In this document: piece after piece, positions 46,005-56,883 of the stretch
Position numbering within the stretch: the first letter of the stretch is position 1
Layout: each line of letters starts with the position of its first letter
From: Codonopsis lanceolata
Taxonomy: Eukaryota; Streptophyta; Magnoliopsida; Asterales; Campanulaceae
Direction of reading: 5' to 3'
Length of the DNA stretch: 64,000 nucleotides
Assembly: GCA_013146195.2 (NCBI GenBank)
Contig: CM028380.1
Location: 79,910,571-79,974,570 of the forward strand
The notes under the pieces: model-generated
Seen by the model: only the letters and a program-made list of their open reading frames with translations
What the model was told of the DNA's origin: nothing
Databases searched by the model: none
Made by a program: the position numbers and the translations under genes

Positions 46005-46608
46005 TACATGAAATTTTCAATTTGTACAACTTCATCTCTCTAATGTCATTTAATGTACTTAGACTTTAAGGGCATCCAAGTTAGGGATCATCGGTGTGCA
46101 AACACGGCCAAATTTGGTTATTGGTGTGCATTTACGTTGCACATTGTACACATTAATATTTAGAGTTTTTGATAAGAGTGAGACTAACTATATCCTAATT
46201 TTCTATCTTTACACTTCATGTATTGTATTATACAACATAGGATATAGTATTTTAATGTAATACATGAGGTGAAAAGATAGAAAATTAATGTTGTGGTTAT
46301 CCCCACTCTTTTGATAATAGAGATTAGAGGGAGCATTGTTGCATTTAACAACCCAACTATAAATAGCACATGTTACTTTTTGCATTATTTATTTATAGAT
46401 TCTAATGGGAAAAAGAAGACTGGTCCACGGCTACATAACGGAATTACTTGAAACGAGTGAATTAGGCGGTGGTTTTAACTCCTAATTCAATGGGTAAAAA
46501 CTAAAAACACAGAAATCAACCAAAGCAAATGGTTTTGTCATTAAATAATACCACGGCGCTTCCCCCCTTAAACCGATGGCCTTCTCCCTCTATATCGATC
46601 CTAATCCA

Positions 46609-46615
46609 TATAAAT
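46609..46615 (+). promoter_or_regulatory. TATA box of wound-responsive gene 2
   Basis: TATAAAT lies 116 bp upstream of the ATG. Another TATA-like word (TATATC) lies at about 46590. Confidence 0.6.
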
Positions 46616-46730
46616 TACTCAACACATATTTCTTCCATATCCTCAACTCGATTCCAGTTTTCATAGCCTAATTCAGTATTATACATACACCCTCGCATCT
46701 ATTTCAAAGATAAAACGAAACCTCGTCATC

Positions 46731-47024
46731 ATGAGTGCTGCGGCAAGCAGAGCTTGGATTATAGCAGCCAGCATCGGAGCGGTAGAAGCGTTGAAAGATC
46801 AAGGTGTTTGCCGATGGAATTACACTATCCGGTCGCTACATCAACATGCTAAATCTACTTTTATCGGCTCTTATCGTAATTCTACCAATGCAGATTGCCG
46901 ATCGGTGCTATCCGTTTCGGAATCGCCTTCCAATTTGGGGGAAATGAAAAGGAAGCGAACGGAGGAGTCGTTGAGAATGGTCATGGATTTGAGCTGTTGG
47001 GGTCCCAATACTGTTAGATTTTAA
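46731..47024 (+). CDS. Wound-responsive family protein (DUF3774), copy 2
   Basis: This is an intronless 97-residue paralogue of the gene at 39977-40243. Conserved blocks: SRAWIIAASIGAVEALKDQG, CRWNYTIRSLHQHAK, and the C-terminal EESLRMVMDLSCWGPN. The linker is longer, and the tail has four extra residues after GPN. It lies in the same orientation as copy 1, 6.5 kb away, with the hAT-like composite and the Pack-MULE-like element between. This is consistent with an old tandem duplication pushed apart by insertions. Function is as for the family (stress/wound-inducible, mechanism unknown). Confidence 0.93.
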   Translation: MSAAASRAWIIAASIGAVEALKDQGVCRWNYTIRSLHQHAKSTFIGSYRNSTNADCRSVLSVSESPSNLGEMKRKRTEESLRMVMDLSCWGPNTVRF

Positions 47025-50000
47025 TGATACTGCTAAACTGAGATGCCTAATTGTAAATTTGTAATACATGCAGTGCATAAGTATCTCAAATTTTGAATCT
47101 TACCGGTCTTGAAATTGGGAAATGGAGTAATACCCAGCCGTTCAAGATAATTTTCATATCTTTCTACTTTAATATTTTTGGCAAAATACATTCTCTTCCG
47201 TTACTAAATAATTGTCAAATTCTTTGTAAGTCTGTTTCAAAATAATTATTTTCATTTTAAAACTTTTTATACACTTTTACTACTTTAAACAAATTTAATC
47301 GATAGCGGAGAGGAGCGAAAGTGATAGCTGTGTTCAAGGAAATGAGACTTCTACTTACTTTAATTATAAACATTATATGCTCAATAACATTAAAAAAATA
47401 CACATTACTTCAATATTTAAAATACAATTAATTAATTAATTAATTAATTTTTAAACGATATGCCAAATTAAAAAAATAATTATTTGAAAGCGAAGTGAGT
47501 ATTAACTATTTATTTATAATACTCGCTCCTTTATAAACAGACAGTCCAACCTTTTACCATTTAAAGATACATCTAATTTAATTAATTAGATATTTTCACA
47601 GTATTTCTTTTACCGAAAATACTACGACCTTTGTACCATTGAAAAGTCTACAATCTTTATAACATTTCAAGATAAAAATTGACTAAAGATAAAAATATAT
47701 AAATAGTACTTGTATATTTTTACCTATATTACATAGAAGTGTTTATATATATAAAAATTTGAAAGTCTACAAAACTCTACAAATGACTAAAGATAAAAAT
47801 ATGAATGGTCTTTGAATTGATACATTCAATTAATAATACTGATATTGTAGAGTTTCAATACCAAAACAAAAATGACTTAAACCAAATAGAAGTGATTCTC
47901 ATTTTGGAAAGTGCATTTTTGCGGATACTTTCAAAAAATGGGCACCTCTCCTGTATATCGCACTGGAAAGCGGGAGGATGTAAACTTTTTACATTGCAAT
48001 GAATTTTTTGATTTGAATATTTGGGAAAATTGATAAGAGTTCATTGCATAACAGTGTCTTTTAGGGTTTTTTTTAATGAGCTTAATTTTTTTTATTTGAT
48101 TTAAAGTTGGGTAGTCCACTAAGCACAATTTTAAAGTGCTTTAATTCTTTATCTTTTTAATAAAAAAATAATACTTTTGAGGCTAAATACTATAATACCC
48201 TAAATAAATCAAACACGCATAAAAAAAGACACGTCATGCATTACAATCTAAAATCATGCATCGCGATGCACAAATACTATGCAATGACAATTAACAAAAG
48301 TCGAAATCAATCACTAACGCATGTAGGATTGTTTTTTAATAAGCCAATTTTATCTATGGACAAATGTATGTCGCAGTTTCAAGGGTAGCAAACCTTTCAT
48401 ACCGATATTGATATGCGATGAAGATGAAAAGTCAACTAATAAAACAACAAATATTGTGTATTAGAAAAAAAATCAAAATTTATAATGTTTTTGTTTAAGT
48501 ACTATACTTTAATATTGCAGATAGCTTTGTCGGTTTATAATTGTTTGTGTCTTGTATATGTCCCGTGTACAAAGATGTGTCTCTTGACTTGACGTTTTAT
48601 TCTATTTAATATACTTTATTTATATAAAAAAGTACTATACTCTTTTCTAATTAAGTAGTTTTTTATTATTTACTTTTTAATTTTGTTTTTGCTATTTATT
48701 TGCTTATGTATAGTTTAGTTGAAAAAATATATAACGTGCGTTGAACGCACGGGTACAAAAGTTCAAAATAATAAACATTTCAATCCAACCCAAATTAAAT
48801 AATCCTAAGCAAATAGACCATGTACATTCCAACCTACATTAGTCAAATATAAATACCCAAATACATCCTCTACCCTATTACATTTGTCGTCTAAAACACA
48901 AAATAACTTTTTCAGGGCCTCGGCCTTACGGGATAACTCTTCCTTCAGTTATTTCTCCTTCTGCTTGTTGCCGAGCCGGTCCTCCTCTTACCCAAACAAT
49001 TTCTCTCAAGCTCATTTGTTTCTCCTCTTCTTTTGGGTGACACTTTGTTTCAAATTTTGCTCCAAAAAAACACTGAAAACTTATTTTCTCAAATTCCTCA
49101 ATGCCTTCTAACATCTCATTGTAAAAGGAAAGAGTTTGGTAATAATCTATATAATTGTATTTTAGAAAAAAAAATCTTATCAAAAAACATATTTTCAGGC
49201 ATAATTAATTTCACTGACGGATATAACACATTTTGAGAAAGAACCCCTAACACTTTTAAATTAAATAAAAAGAGGCCAATTTTTTTTTATTAAGTCAAAT
49301 ACATAGATAATTAATATTTTTTGGACTTATTTTAATTTATTACATATAATTCCATGTATAGATTTGTACATGACTTTAGATAAAATAACTTAAAATATTT
49401 CTTCGGTATAAGAATTTAAGAAAATTCAAATTTATTAACAACATATATATTTTAAACTTATATTTCCAATAACTTATCTGATCTAATAAGATACTCACTA
49501 TTTATTTTGCTGATATAAAAGCTAAAATGATTTATAGCTAGATACTCCTATTGTATATCATCTTTTCTATGGTTTTGATCCACTACATTTAAAAGTTTGC
49601 GTATTTGTTTTAGATAATGAGAAATAAATTTGTTTATCGAGGTAAATTTTTTTAAACAAACTCAAATTGCCAAAGTGATTTATTAAATGTGATATTACAA
49701 TGTAAATGGTTACTAATAAAGTTTCATAAATTCTATATTAATCTTGAATACAAAAAATATTGATTGATCACTTTTACCTAGCTAAGAATGATAATAAATA
49801 TATTATTATCAATAGTTTGTTAGTAATATAATGATATTTTTTTGTAGGTTATTAGAGGAAAATATGCCTCTCAAGGAGTTTTAACTATGAGTTTACGATG
49901 TTCATAGTTTCACTTGCTAAGTAGTTAGGATTATTATTCATTACCAAAATTTAACATGCTAAAAATAATTAAATTATTTTACTTAGAAAGAAAAAAATAT

Positions 50001-51365
50001 TATTTACTTGTTAATGATTTATTTAATTCGGATTAAATGTTAACAAAAACTTTTTATATATATTTTATTCAATTTTGTATCAAACATTTAAATTATGATC
50101 AATTAATATTTTTTTATATTCGATTGACTAAGGATAATATATTAATTCCATTGAAAAAATAAATAACTTATTGATATATGAAATATGCAAATATGAATCA
50201 ATGGATATTTCATACACTAAAATAAAATACAAACTTCGAAAAAATTATAAAGACAAATAAAATTATATAATTTGAATACCAATAATAAAATTAAACCAAC
50301 TACAAACAAATCTTATAACCTCAAGAGAAGAAATTACAAACTATCATTGATCATCAAATTATTCAAGATCAAAACCACTTCCACCATTACAAAAACATGA
50401 GAAGATTTGAGAAATCATATTTGACGATTCAACAAAAAGGCCACAAACTAAAAGTAGGTAAATGACAATCCTTCTCTTGCTTAAGCCTCCGTCCATAGTG
50501 GATGGAAATTTATATCTCAGTAATATCTTCACATCTTGGACATCATCACAATGTACAAAATCTTTCTTTTTCGAGTTCTTCAAATGCGTTTTCACTTCAT
50601 CCTCACAAAAAAATAGGAAGAAACAAATCTACAGGTTGTAAACATCCCTCGAAAACATGATATACATTTTGCACAAAAAACAGTCTTTTCCAAATGAAGG
50701 AAGGTTATATATTTAATGTCCATTCCACTTAGATGGGTCGAATATCTTCGTCAGAATGGATTGAGGGAAAATGGAGATGTCTTCTTCCTTGTTCAATGAT
50801 GATATTTAACTTGGTTTTACTATGTTCATGAAATGAAAGACAACGAACTTATATTGACTTCATCATTAAAATCTGTTCGGAAATTGAATAGCCACGGGAA
50901 CATTGATCAACCCAAGACGTTTATTTATAGTTGAAAGAATTTATCTTGCAGATAATCAAATGTTTTTTTTTTTGTTATTGTACTTATTCCCCGGCTATTC
51001 AAATGATAAACTATTTTATAATCAAATATTTCAAGTTATCGCACTTCCAGTATAACTAAATCCCCTTGAAGTAAATGATTACAAAGATTGACATATTATC
51101 CAATTAATGTGCTAAATGTAAATTATTGAGATTAATTAATGTATGTCGTATTCATTGGACTCGGTGTAAATGAGGAATGCACAAAGATTTTTAACTCATG
51201 CATCCAATCGACAATAATGATAACTTATATTTTCTATTTTCAAAGTAAATTTTAATGCATTAATAATAATGTCAAGAGTCAAAACTAAAGTGCTTCCATT
51301 TTTGGAAAGTTAATTTTGGCTGGAACTTTCCAAATGTTGCACATCTCCTTTTATATAATGATATA
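47025..51365. other. Long AT-rich intergenic region, no firm gene
   Basis: A degenerate Stowaway-like pair of ends flanks about 47190-47505 (TCTTCCGTTACTAAATAATT ... AAGCGAAGTGAGTA). On the minus strand at 48990-48905 a short helical segment (E/K/L-rich, LKEELSRKAEALKKLF with one upstream stop) resembles retroelement coiled-coil fragments. 50359-50595 (minus) is an unrecognised 78-codon ORF. Otherwise I see nothing coding. Confidence 0.5.
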
Positions 51366-51369
51366 TATA

Positions 51370-52510
51370 TATTTCTTGACCCCCCATCGATTACCCATTT
51401 TTCCCATTTATTTTTTTTCAACTACTTCTTACACAAACCCCCTACCTAACCTGCTCTATATACACTAATCCCCCTTTATACCCCCACCCCCACCAAAACC
51501 GTGACCCTTCCCCCCTTCTCCCACTCACGCACACACATACATGCAGACAGAAAAAAATAATATGGGAAGAGATATTCTAAAAACAACTCAGCCAAACTCA
51601 TCTATTTGAAGAATGATTGAAGAGGAGAAGAGATTAACTTCATCAACTTCATCTCCTTCCTATCGACTTAGCAAAATGGTGAAAGGTATGTAAAATATAT
51701 TTTTTAATTTTAAGTAGTGTTTTGTTGCAATGTATGTGTTTATGATTGATATATCAATTTTTTTTTTGTTTGACTGTGAGTTGTTTTAGAACCATAGTTT
51801 TGCAAAAATGAGGATTTTTTTGGGCAATTTTGGAAAAGAGTTTTTTGAACCTGGATAGCTAAAAAAAATTTGACTTGTTCGGACCTATGGGGCTGAAATT
51901 CATTTTGCTGTTCGGCCCCCTCCAACTGAAAATAGTAATTTTGTTCGGTTGTCGAAAAAAATAACTATTTTCGGTTGGAGGGGGCCGAACAACAAGATGA
52001 ATTTCGGCCCCATAGGTCCGAATAAATCCAATTTTTTTAATCATTCAAGTCTGAAAAATTCACGATGAGGAATTATTTTTTCATGAAAAAAAAACGCTTT
52101 CTAAAACAATATTTAAAATCATAAATATGATTTTAAAGCTTACCACTTGTGTGCATTGGTGTTTTTTAACTTCATGCTTGATTTTTTGTATAAGGGAGTA
52201 TATTTGTTAGAGGAAGAAAAATATGCTCAACAATGGAGAAGATGAAAAGATGAATAAGAAGGTAGTTAAGAAGAAAGAGTTTGTTTGTTGGGAAGAAGAG
52301 TTGGGAATATGATGTATATTTGTTTGAAGTGAGGGTATAGTTATATGTTTTTAGGTTTAGGAAAAAAGAAAAATGATATACTTCTCGGGTAAAAGGGTAT
52401 AAAAGTCTTTACAATTAAGGGCATTTTTGTCATTAAGGAAAAAAGGAAAATGGGGGTCAACTTGGAGGAAGGGGGGTTGAATAGCACAATCCATTTTTTA
52501 AAGTAAAAAT
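51370..52510 (-). mobile_element. Non-coding relative of the OTU-MULE, minus orientation
   Basis: The right end read on the minus strand (TTCCTCCAAGTTGACCCCC from about 52475) matches the left end of the MULE at 13545. The match continues through the TATA-poor leader to a short ATG exon with donor GTGGTAAG (minus, near 52145; compare 13985-13998). The left end at 51378 (TTGACCCCCCATCGATTACC) is a similar terminus in inverse orientation, so both TIRs appear present. In place of the transposase there is only a large palindrome (51875-52025). TSD not established. Confidence 0.65.
51875..52025. repeat. Large imperfect palindrome (hairpin), arms ~65 bp
   Basis: The left arm reads TTCGGACCTATGGGGCTGAA, then TTCATTTTGCTGTTCGGCCC, then CCTCCAACTGAAAATAGT. 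The right arm is its near-perfect reverse complement (ACTATTTTCGGTTGGAGG, GGGCCGAACAACAAGATGAA, TTTCGGCCCCATAGGTCCGA). The loop is about 20 bases around TTGTTCGGTTGTCG. Opposing minus-strand ORFs are by-products. Confidence 0.9.
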
Positions 52511-52539
52511 TATCCAATTTTTTGCCGATGTGCCATTTA

Positions 52540-53019
52540 CTAGAGAATTAATATATTTTTTGGTCCCTGAACTATCCACGAAATATGCGCTTGGTCCCAC
52601 TATTTATTTTGTTATTCATTGGGTCCCTCAATTCAATTTTTTTGGTAAATTTCTCCCTCCTACCGTTACCATTACTTAAAAGTTCAATATGAGCTAACTT
52701 TTCAAAATATCCAAAATATAGGGGATTAATGTCCCAATTTAAAAAGGAGTCATCTTCAACCTTGGAATTGAAATTCAAACAGATTAAACAAAGTTCATGA
52801 ACACGAAAACCCAGTTCCAAATCCAAGCTTGTATGTAATGGTCCCAAATCCAACAAAAACCAATTTATATCCCTATTTCCAACTCCATTCAATAATCCAA
52901 ACATTACCTGAATTACCCGAGTTCCAATCCAAAGCTTTGATTCAATGATCCAAAACACGGCCTCCATCAAATTATACCCACTTTCCAACCCCATGCTTTC
53001 CATCTCTCTGAATCGAAGG
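52540..53019. other. Upstream region of the SMAP1-like gene
   Basis: It starts with TTTTTTGGTCCCTGAACTAT and GGTCCC repeats that look like one end of another TIR element; the other end is not found. The minus-strand ORF 52572-53003 is long for chance (143 codons) but has no recognisable domain and is not called as a gene. A core promoter for the downstream gene is expected in the last 150 bases, but I cannot single out a TATA box. Confidence 0.4.
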
Positions 53020-53081
53020 GAATTTTCTAGAGAGAGAATGAGTGAGAGTGAGAGTGCGAGAGCGAGAAGAGAAGAAAGGAT

Positions 53082-53276
53082 ATGAAGCCAATTTCGGTGG
53101 ACTACTTCGCGGACCTAGAGGAGCGGGGAACAACAATGGCGATGGACGTCGACGACGTCGAAGTAATCGATATCTTCGGCGAGGGTCCTCTTGTCGGCGT
53201 CGACCACCATAGGCTCCCTGACGCCGATTTCTTTAACTCATTCGAAGACGATTTTGATGACTCCGAAATCAACTGA
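53082..53276 (+). CDS. SMAP1: Small acidic protein 1-like (SMAP1-like), 64 residues
   Basis: This small, intronless, strongly acidic protein reads MKPISVDYFADLEERGT at the N-terminus, then MDVDDVEVIDIFGEG, and ends DADFFNSFEDDFDDSEIN. The Phe/Asp-rich C-terminus is the signature of the SMALL ACIDIC PROTEIN 1 family. Arabidopsis SMAP1 (about 62 residues) is needed for normal root response to the synthetic auxin 2,4-D and acts in the AXR1/COP9-signalosome context. The ATG is preceded by a GA-rich leader (53025-53080). The stop is followed by about 126 bases of 3' flank before the retrotransposon LTR, so the poly-A site may lie in or next to the LTR. Identification rests on the remembered family signature; no alignment was run. 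Confidence 0.85.
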   Translation: MKPISVDYFADLEERGTTMAMDVDDVEVIDIFGEGPLVGVDHHRLPDADFFNSFEDDFDDSEIN

Positions 53277-53402
53277 TTAGTGCCAACCTCTTTGCGACTT
53301 CTTACAATCGTTTGTGTATGTCTTTGTTTGTTTCTAGGGTTCGTAATGCTTATTGTTGAATCTTGCATGAAAATAAAATTTGCTTAAAATCATTCCACTT
53401 AT

Positions 53403-54419
53403 TGTCAGCCAAAAAGTTTAAGTTATTTCATTTTGGTCAGCTTATGACCTAAACTCGTTGTCAGTTACTTGTTTCAACTGACCATATTATTTAGTGTCAG
53501 CTTATTTACCTCTTTTACTTGAACATTTACTTGTACCGACACTTTCTCATTTTGTGTTTTTGGTAGATATTCTAAGATAATCTTTCCAACAGGATCTCTG
53601 TGATCTTGTGAAGTTACGTATTCCTTGCCAAACACATTTTCAAATTCAAATGTGTTCCTAACGGGTTACTCCTCAAGAACATCTATAAATACCCACATGA
53701 ATAATTTGAACAAGATATAGAAGTCTGAAGCATTGTAATCTCAAAGAAATTCTCTCTGTGCCTTAGTCTTCCTGAAAAACTTTAGCTAGATACTCTTCTT
53801 TGGATATTTCTTTCTAGTTATTGTTTAGGCAAACACTGAGTGATCCATTTCATACGTTTTAGAAATCAGTTAGTTTGTCTCACGAGTTTGATTGCTATTC
53901 AATCATTCTCCATAAACACTGGTCTTTTGTTGTACACTGATCCATTAGAGATTACTTAGATTTTTAATAAAATTAGTGCACTTCAAAAATCCAAGTCTGA
54001 CCAACTTGGTAGTGGACGTAGCAGTTTTACTGTGAACCACTTCAACTCTCTAGTCAGTTATTTCATCAGCTCTTACAAACTGATCTAACACTTAAGAAGT
54101 CTTAATCGACTTAAGTGTTATTCAGTTACTTGCATTAATTGTTTAATTATATGTTTTGATAAATTGTTCTTCAGTTCTCTTCTTTGTATTAAGTGATCTA
54201 CCTTAAAACCCATTTTTGAAAACCGTTGTGTCAGCCGGCTGACCAACTTTCATCAGCTTGAGTTAGTCTAAAAGCTTCTGTCAGCTGACCAATATCAGCT
54301 GATTGACAAAAATCAATTTTTCGCTGCCAACTTATAAAGTTTTACAAGTCAACCCTCAAAGTTTTTAAAAGGCTATTCACCCCCCCTCTAGCCTTTATCA
54401 GTTGCTAACTGGACTTACA
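53403..54419 (+). repeat. 5' LTR of the copia element (about 1017 bp)
   Basis: It starts TGTCAGCCAAAAAG and ends GGACTTACA, two bases before the PBS. TATAAAT at 53694-53700 is the likely promoter TATA box. The 3' third has several CAGCTGA and TCAGCTTG words (54230-54310) and the C-run before the end seen in Sirevirus LTRs. The left boundary is inferred from the TG, without a second LTR to compare. Confidence 0.75.
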
Positions 54420-54421
54420 AT

Positions 54422-54433
54422 TGGTATCAGAGC
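54422..54433 (+). other. Primer-binding site (initiator Met tRNA)
   Basis: TGGTATCAGAGC is the standard plant copia PBS, complementary to the 3' end of initiator methionine tRNA. Confidence 0.95.
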
Positions 54434-54484
54434 CTACTTTTTGAAAAATTATTTTTCCAAGTTCAACAACTTGAAAGCTCGATC

Positions 54485-56845
54485 ATGGCAACCTTAAAAG
54501 CTTTTCAATCAAACAATGTTACTCAAGTACCGATTTTTGATGAATATCACTTTGATATTTGGAAAGAGAGAATTACAAGACATATGAACAATATAGATAA
54601 ACGATTAATGGAATGTGTAAGAGGTGGTCTCATGCAACCTATGAAAATTAATACTAAAGTTGGTAAATCTTCTACTGCAGATGATGACACCATAAATATC
54701 CTCTTGCTCCTGAAGATGAATAATATGTCCTCAAGCCTCAATCAGAATGGACTGAGGAAGATAAAATTACTGATGGATTGATGCTAGAGCTGTACACATT
54801 CTATCAAGCGTTGTTCCTGATGAAAACTACAAACAAATATATGACTGTGTTACTGCTAAAGAAATTTGGGATGCTCTTGTTGAATATGTGGAAGGAGACC
54901 AAACCACCAAGGACAACAAACTCTATGACTGTATACAAGAGTTTGATGCCTTCAAGAAGGTCCCAAAAGAATCATTAAAGAGTGCCTACGACAGATTTCT
55001 CGAGGTAAGTAATAGATGTTCCTCTCTTGGTAAAGTCTATAGTATGAAAGATTTAAATATGCATTTTCTTAGTAGCTTGGGAAGTAGATGTCATGTTAAG
55101 GTCACTGCCATAAAGGAAGCAAGAGATTTGAACAAAACTCATATACGTAGTCTTGTTGCAAGTCTCAAAATTTATGAAAAAAAAGTTCTCAAAACTCAAG
55201 AAATTGAGAAAAAATTTAAAGGTATCTCTCTTCAAGCTGAAGAAGAGACACCTAAAACTTCTACATCTCTGTTAGATGATGACTTTGATGAAGATGAATT
55301 TGTTGCTTTTGCCAGACAGTTTAGAAAGTTTAAATCTTTTAAAAAGAACTTCCAAAAACCCTCTGCAAATTTTCAAAAATCTTCCTCAAATCCTCAAAAA
55401 CCTTCCTCAAGCTTTCAAAGACCTTCTACTTCAAACTTTCAAAAGCCTTACTTCAAAACAAATGAAGACAAGGATGAGAAAGAAAAATTGTTGTGCTTTA
55501 ATTGCAGAAAACCTGGTCACTTTGCTTTAAACTGTCCTTTTACCAAAAATGAGTATTACAAAAAAGCTCCCCGAAATTTTGAAAAACAAAAGGGTTTGGT
55601 TGCTGAAGATCAAAATCTTGCAACATGGATTGAGACAGATTCTGAAGATGAATCTGCTGATTTTGTGCAAGAAGCAAATATGTGTCTTGTTGCAGAATCA
55701 GCTATATATGATTCAGAGAATGAGTTTCCTAGTCCAAAATATTCAAATAAGTCTGATAATGAGCTGCCAAGCTCACCTATTAAAAACCCCAAGATGACAA
55801 AGGTCATCAAACCTGATCAGTTTGTGGTTAAGAAAATAGGAAATGGTTTTTATGGACAAGGAATCATAAGTCAGCCAGAAAGAAAAGTCAAGTTAACTTC
55901 TCCAAGGACTGCTGACATCAAAGTAAGCAATATGTCAAAAAGGCAGAAGGAGAAGGTTACTGACTCAAGTGTTGATGATTTACTGGAACAAATGCAAGAA
56001 ATGTATTCCAAGTTTGAAACACTTAAAAGAATTCATGTTTCCCTATCTGGTGATTTCAAAAGAATTTCTGAAGAAAACTGTGAGATGCAAAAGATTAATG
56101 AGCTTTATAAAGTACAGCAAAAAGAATTGCTGAAACTTAAAAGCATCAATGAAAAACATGAAATTCAAGCAAAAATCTCAGATGCCTAGATTGCTGACCT
56201 TGTGGAAAGAAATCTTCGACTGACCAATGTTGTTGATACTTACTCAAAGTCAAAAGCTGCTGTTGAAACAATCATCAGTCAACAGAAAAGTCATGAAGAC
56301 CAACATGGTCTTGGATATTCAAAAGATGATGAAAACAGTGAGATCAACAATCAAACGGTGGACCTAAGATTCTGCTAAAAAAGATAAGGGATTAGCTTAT
56401 AACAGTGTACCATTCAAATATCTCAAAAAACATGAATCAGCTTAAGAAGTCCATTAACAAAAGGGATAAGCTGAACAATGACTGTTGTCAGTCTTCTGGT
56501 TACAAGCCTCAAAATCGTCGACCAATGCAACAAGCCGACAAATGTCGACCAATGACAAATATCGACACAAAAGAGGAGGATTCAGAAGAAAGACAACTGA
56601 CAAGTTCAAGCCAATAAATTTTGTTGTTGTCAAGACCTCTAAGCTGAATAAAAAGGAATCAAAGAATTCACCTCAAATGACTGATAAAGCTGGTTATCAC
56701 AAATGCAATATTTGTTCTACTTTTGGTCATCAGTCTCATGAATGCCTGTTTAGATTTAAACCTACTGACAGAGTCAAGATGCCTAATTTTAGGCAAGTTT
56801 GGCTACCAAAGAAAACTAACCCTTTGGACCCAAAAGTATAAAGGG
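54485..56845 (+). pseudogene. copia gag, broken
   Basis: The start codon at 54485 opens MATLKAFQSNN. The capsid-like (UBN2) region runs to about 55220 but changes frame near 54690 and again near 54775. The stretch 54888-56189 is open for 433 codons. It contains a Phe/Lys/Pro/Ser-rich linker and a CX2CX4HX4C zinc knuckle (CFNCRKPGHFALNC, 55494-55535), then an acidic Ser-rich segment and a coiled coil ending at a TAG (56187-56189). After another break, a second CX2CX4HX4C knuckle (CNICSTFGHQSHEC, 56704-56745) follows. Gag would form the virus-like particle and bind RNA. The breaks make full-length product impossible without recoding. Confidence 0.88.
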
Positions 56846-56883
56846 TACCATGATTTAAATATTCATATTTCAGGTATGCTTAA

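Noticed and set aside
52572..53003. 143-codon minus-strand ORF upstream of the SMAP1-like gene
   Set aside because: No recognisable domain, it overlaps the expected promoter, and the region starts with a GGTCCC TIR-like end; likely chance or transposon-derived.
54422..54433. Fragment of a tRNA gene
   Set aside because: The 12 bases are a retrotransposon PBS; no cloverleaf surrounds them.
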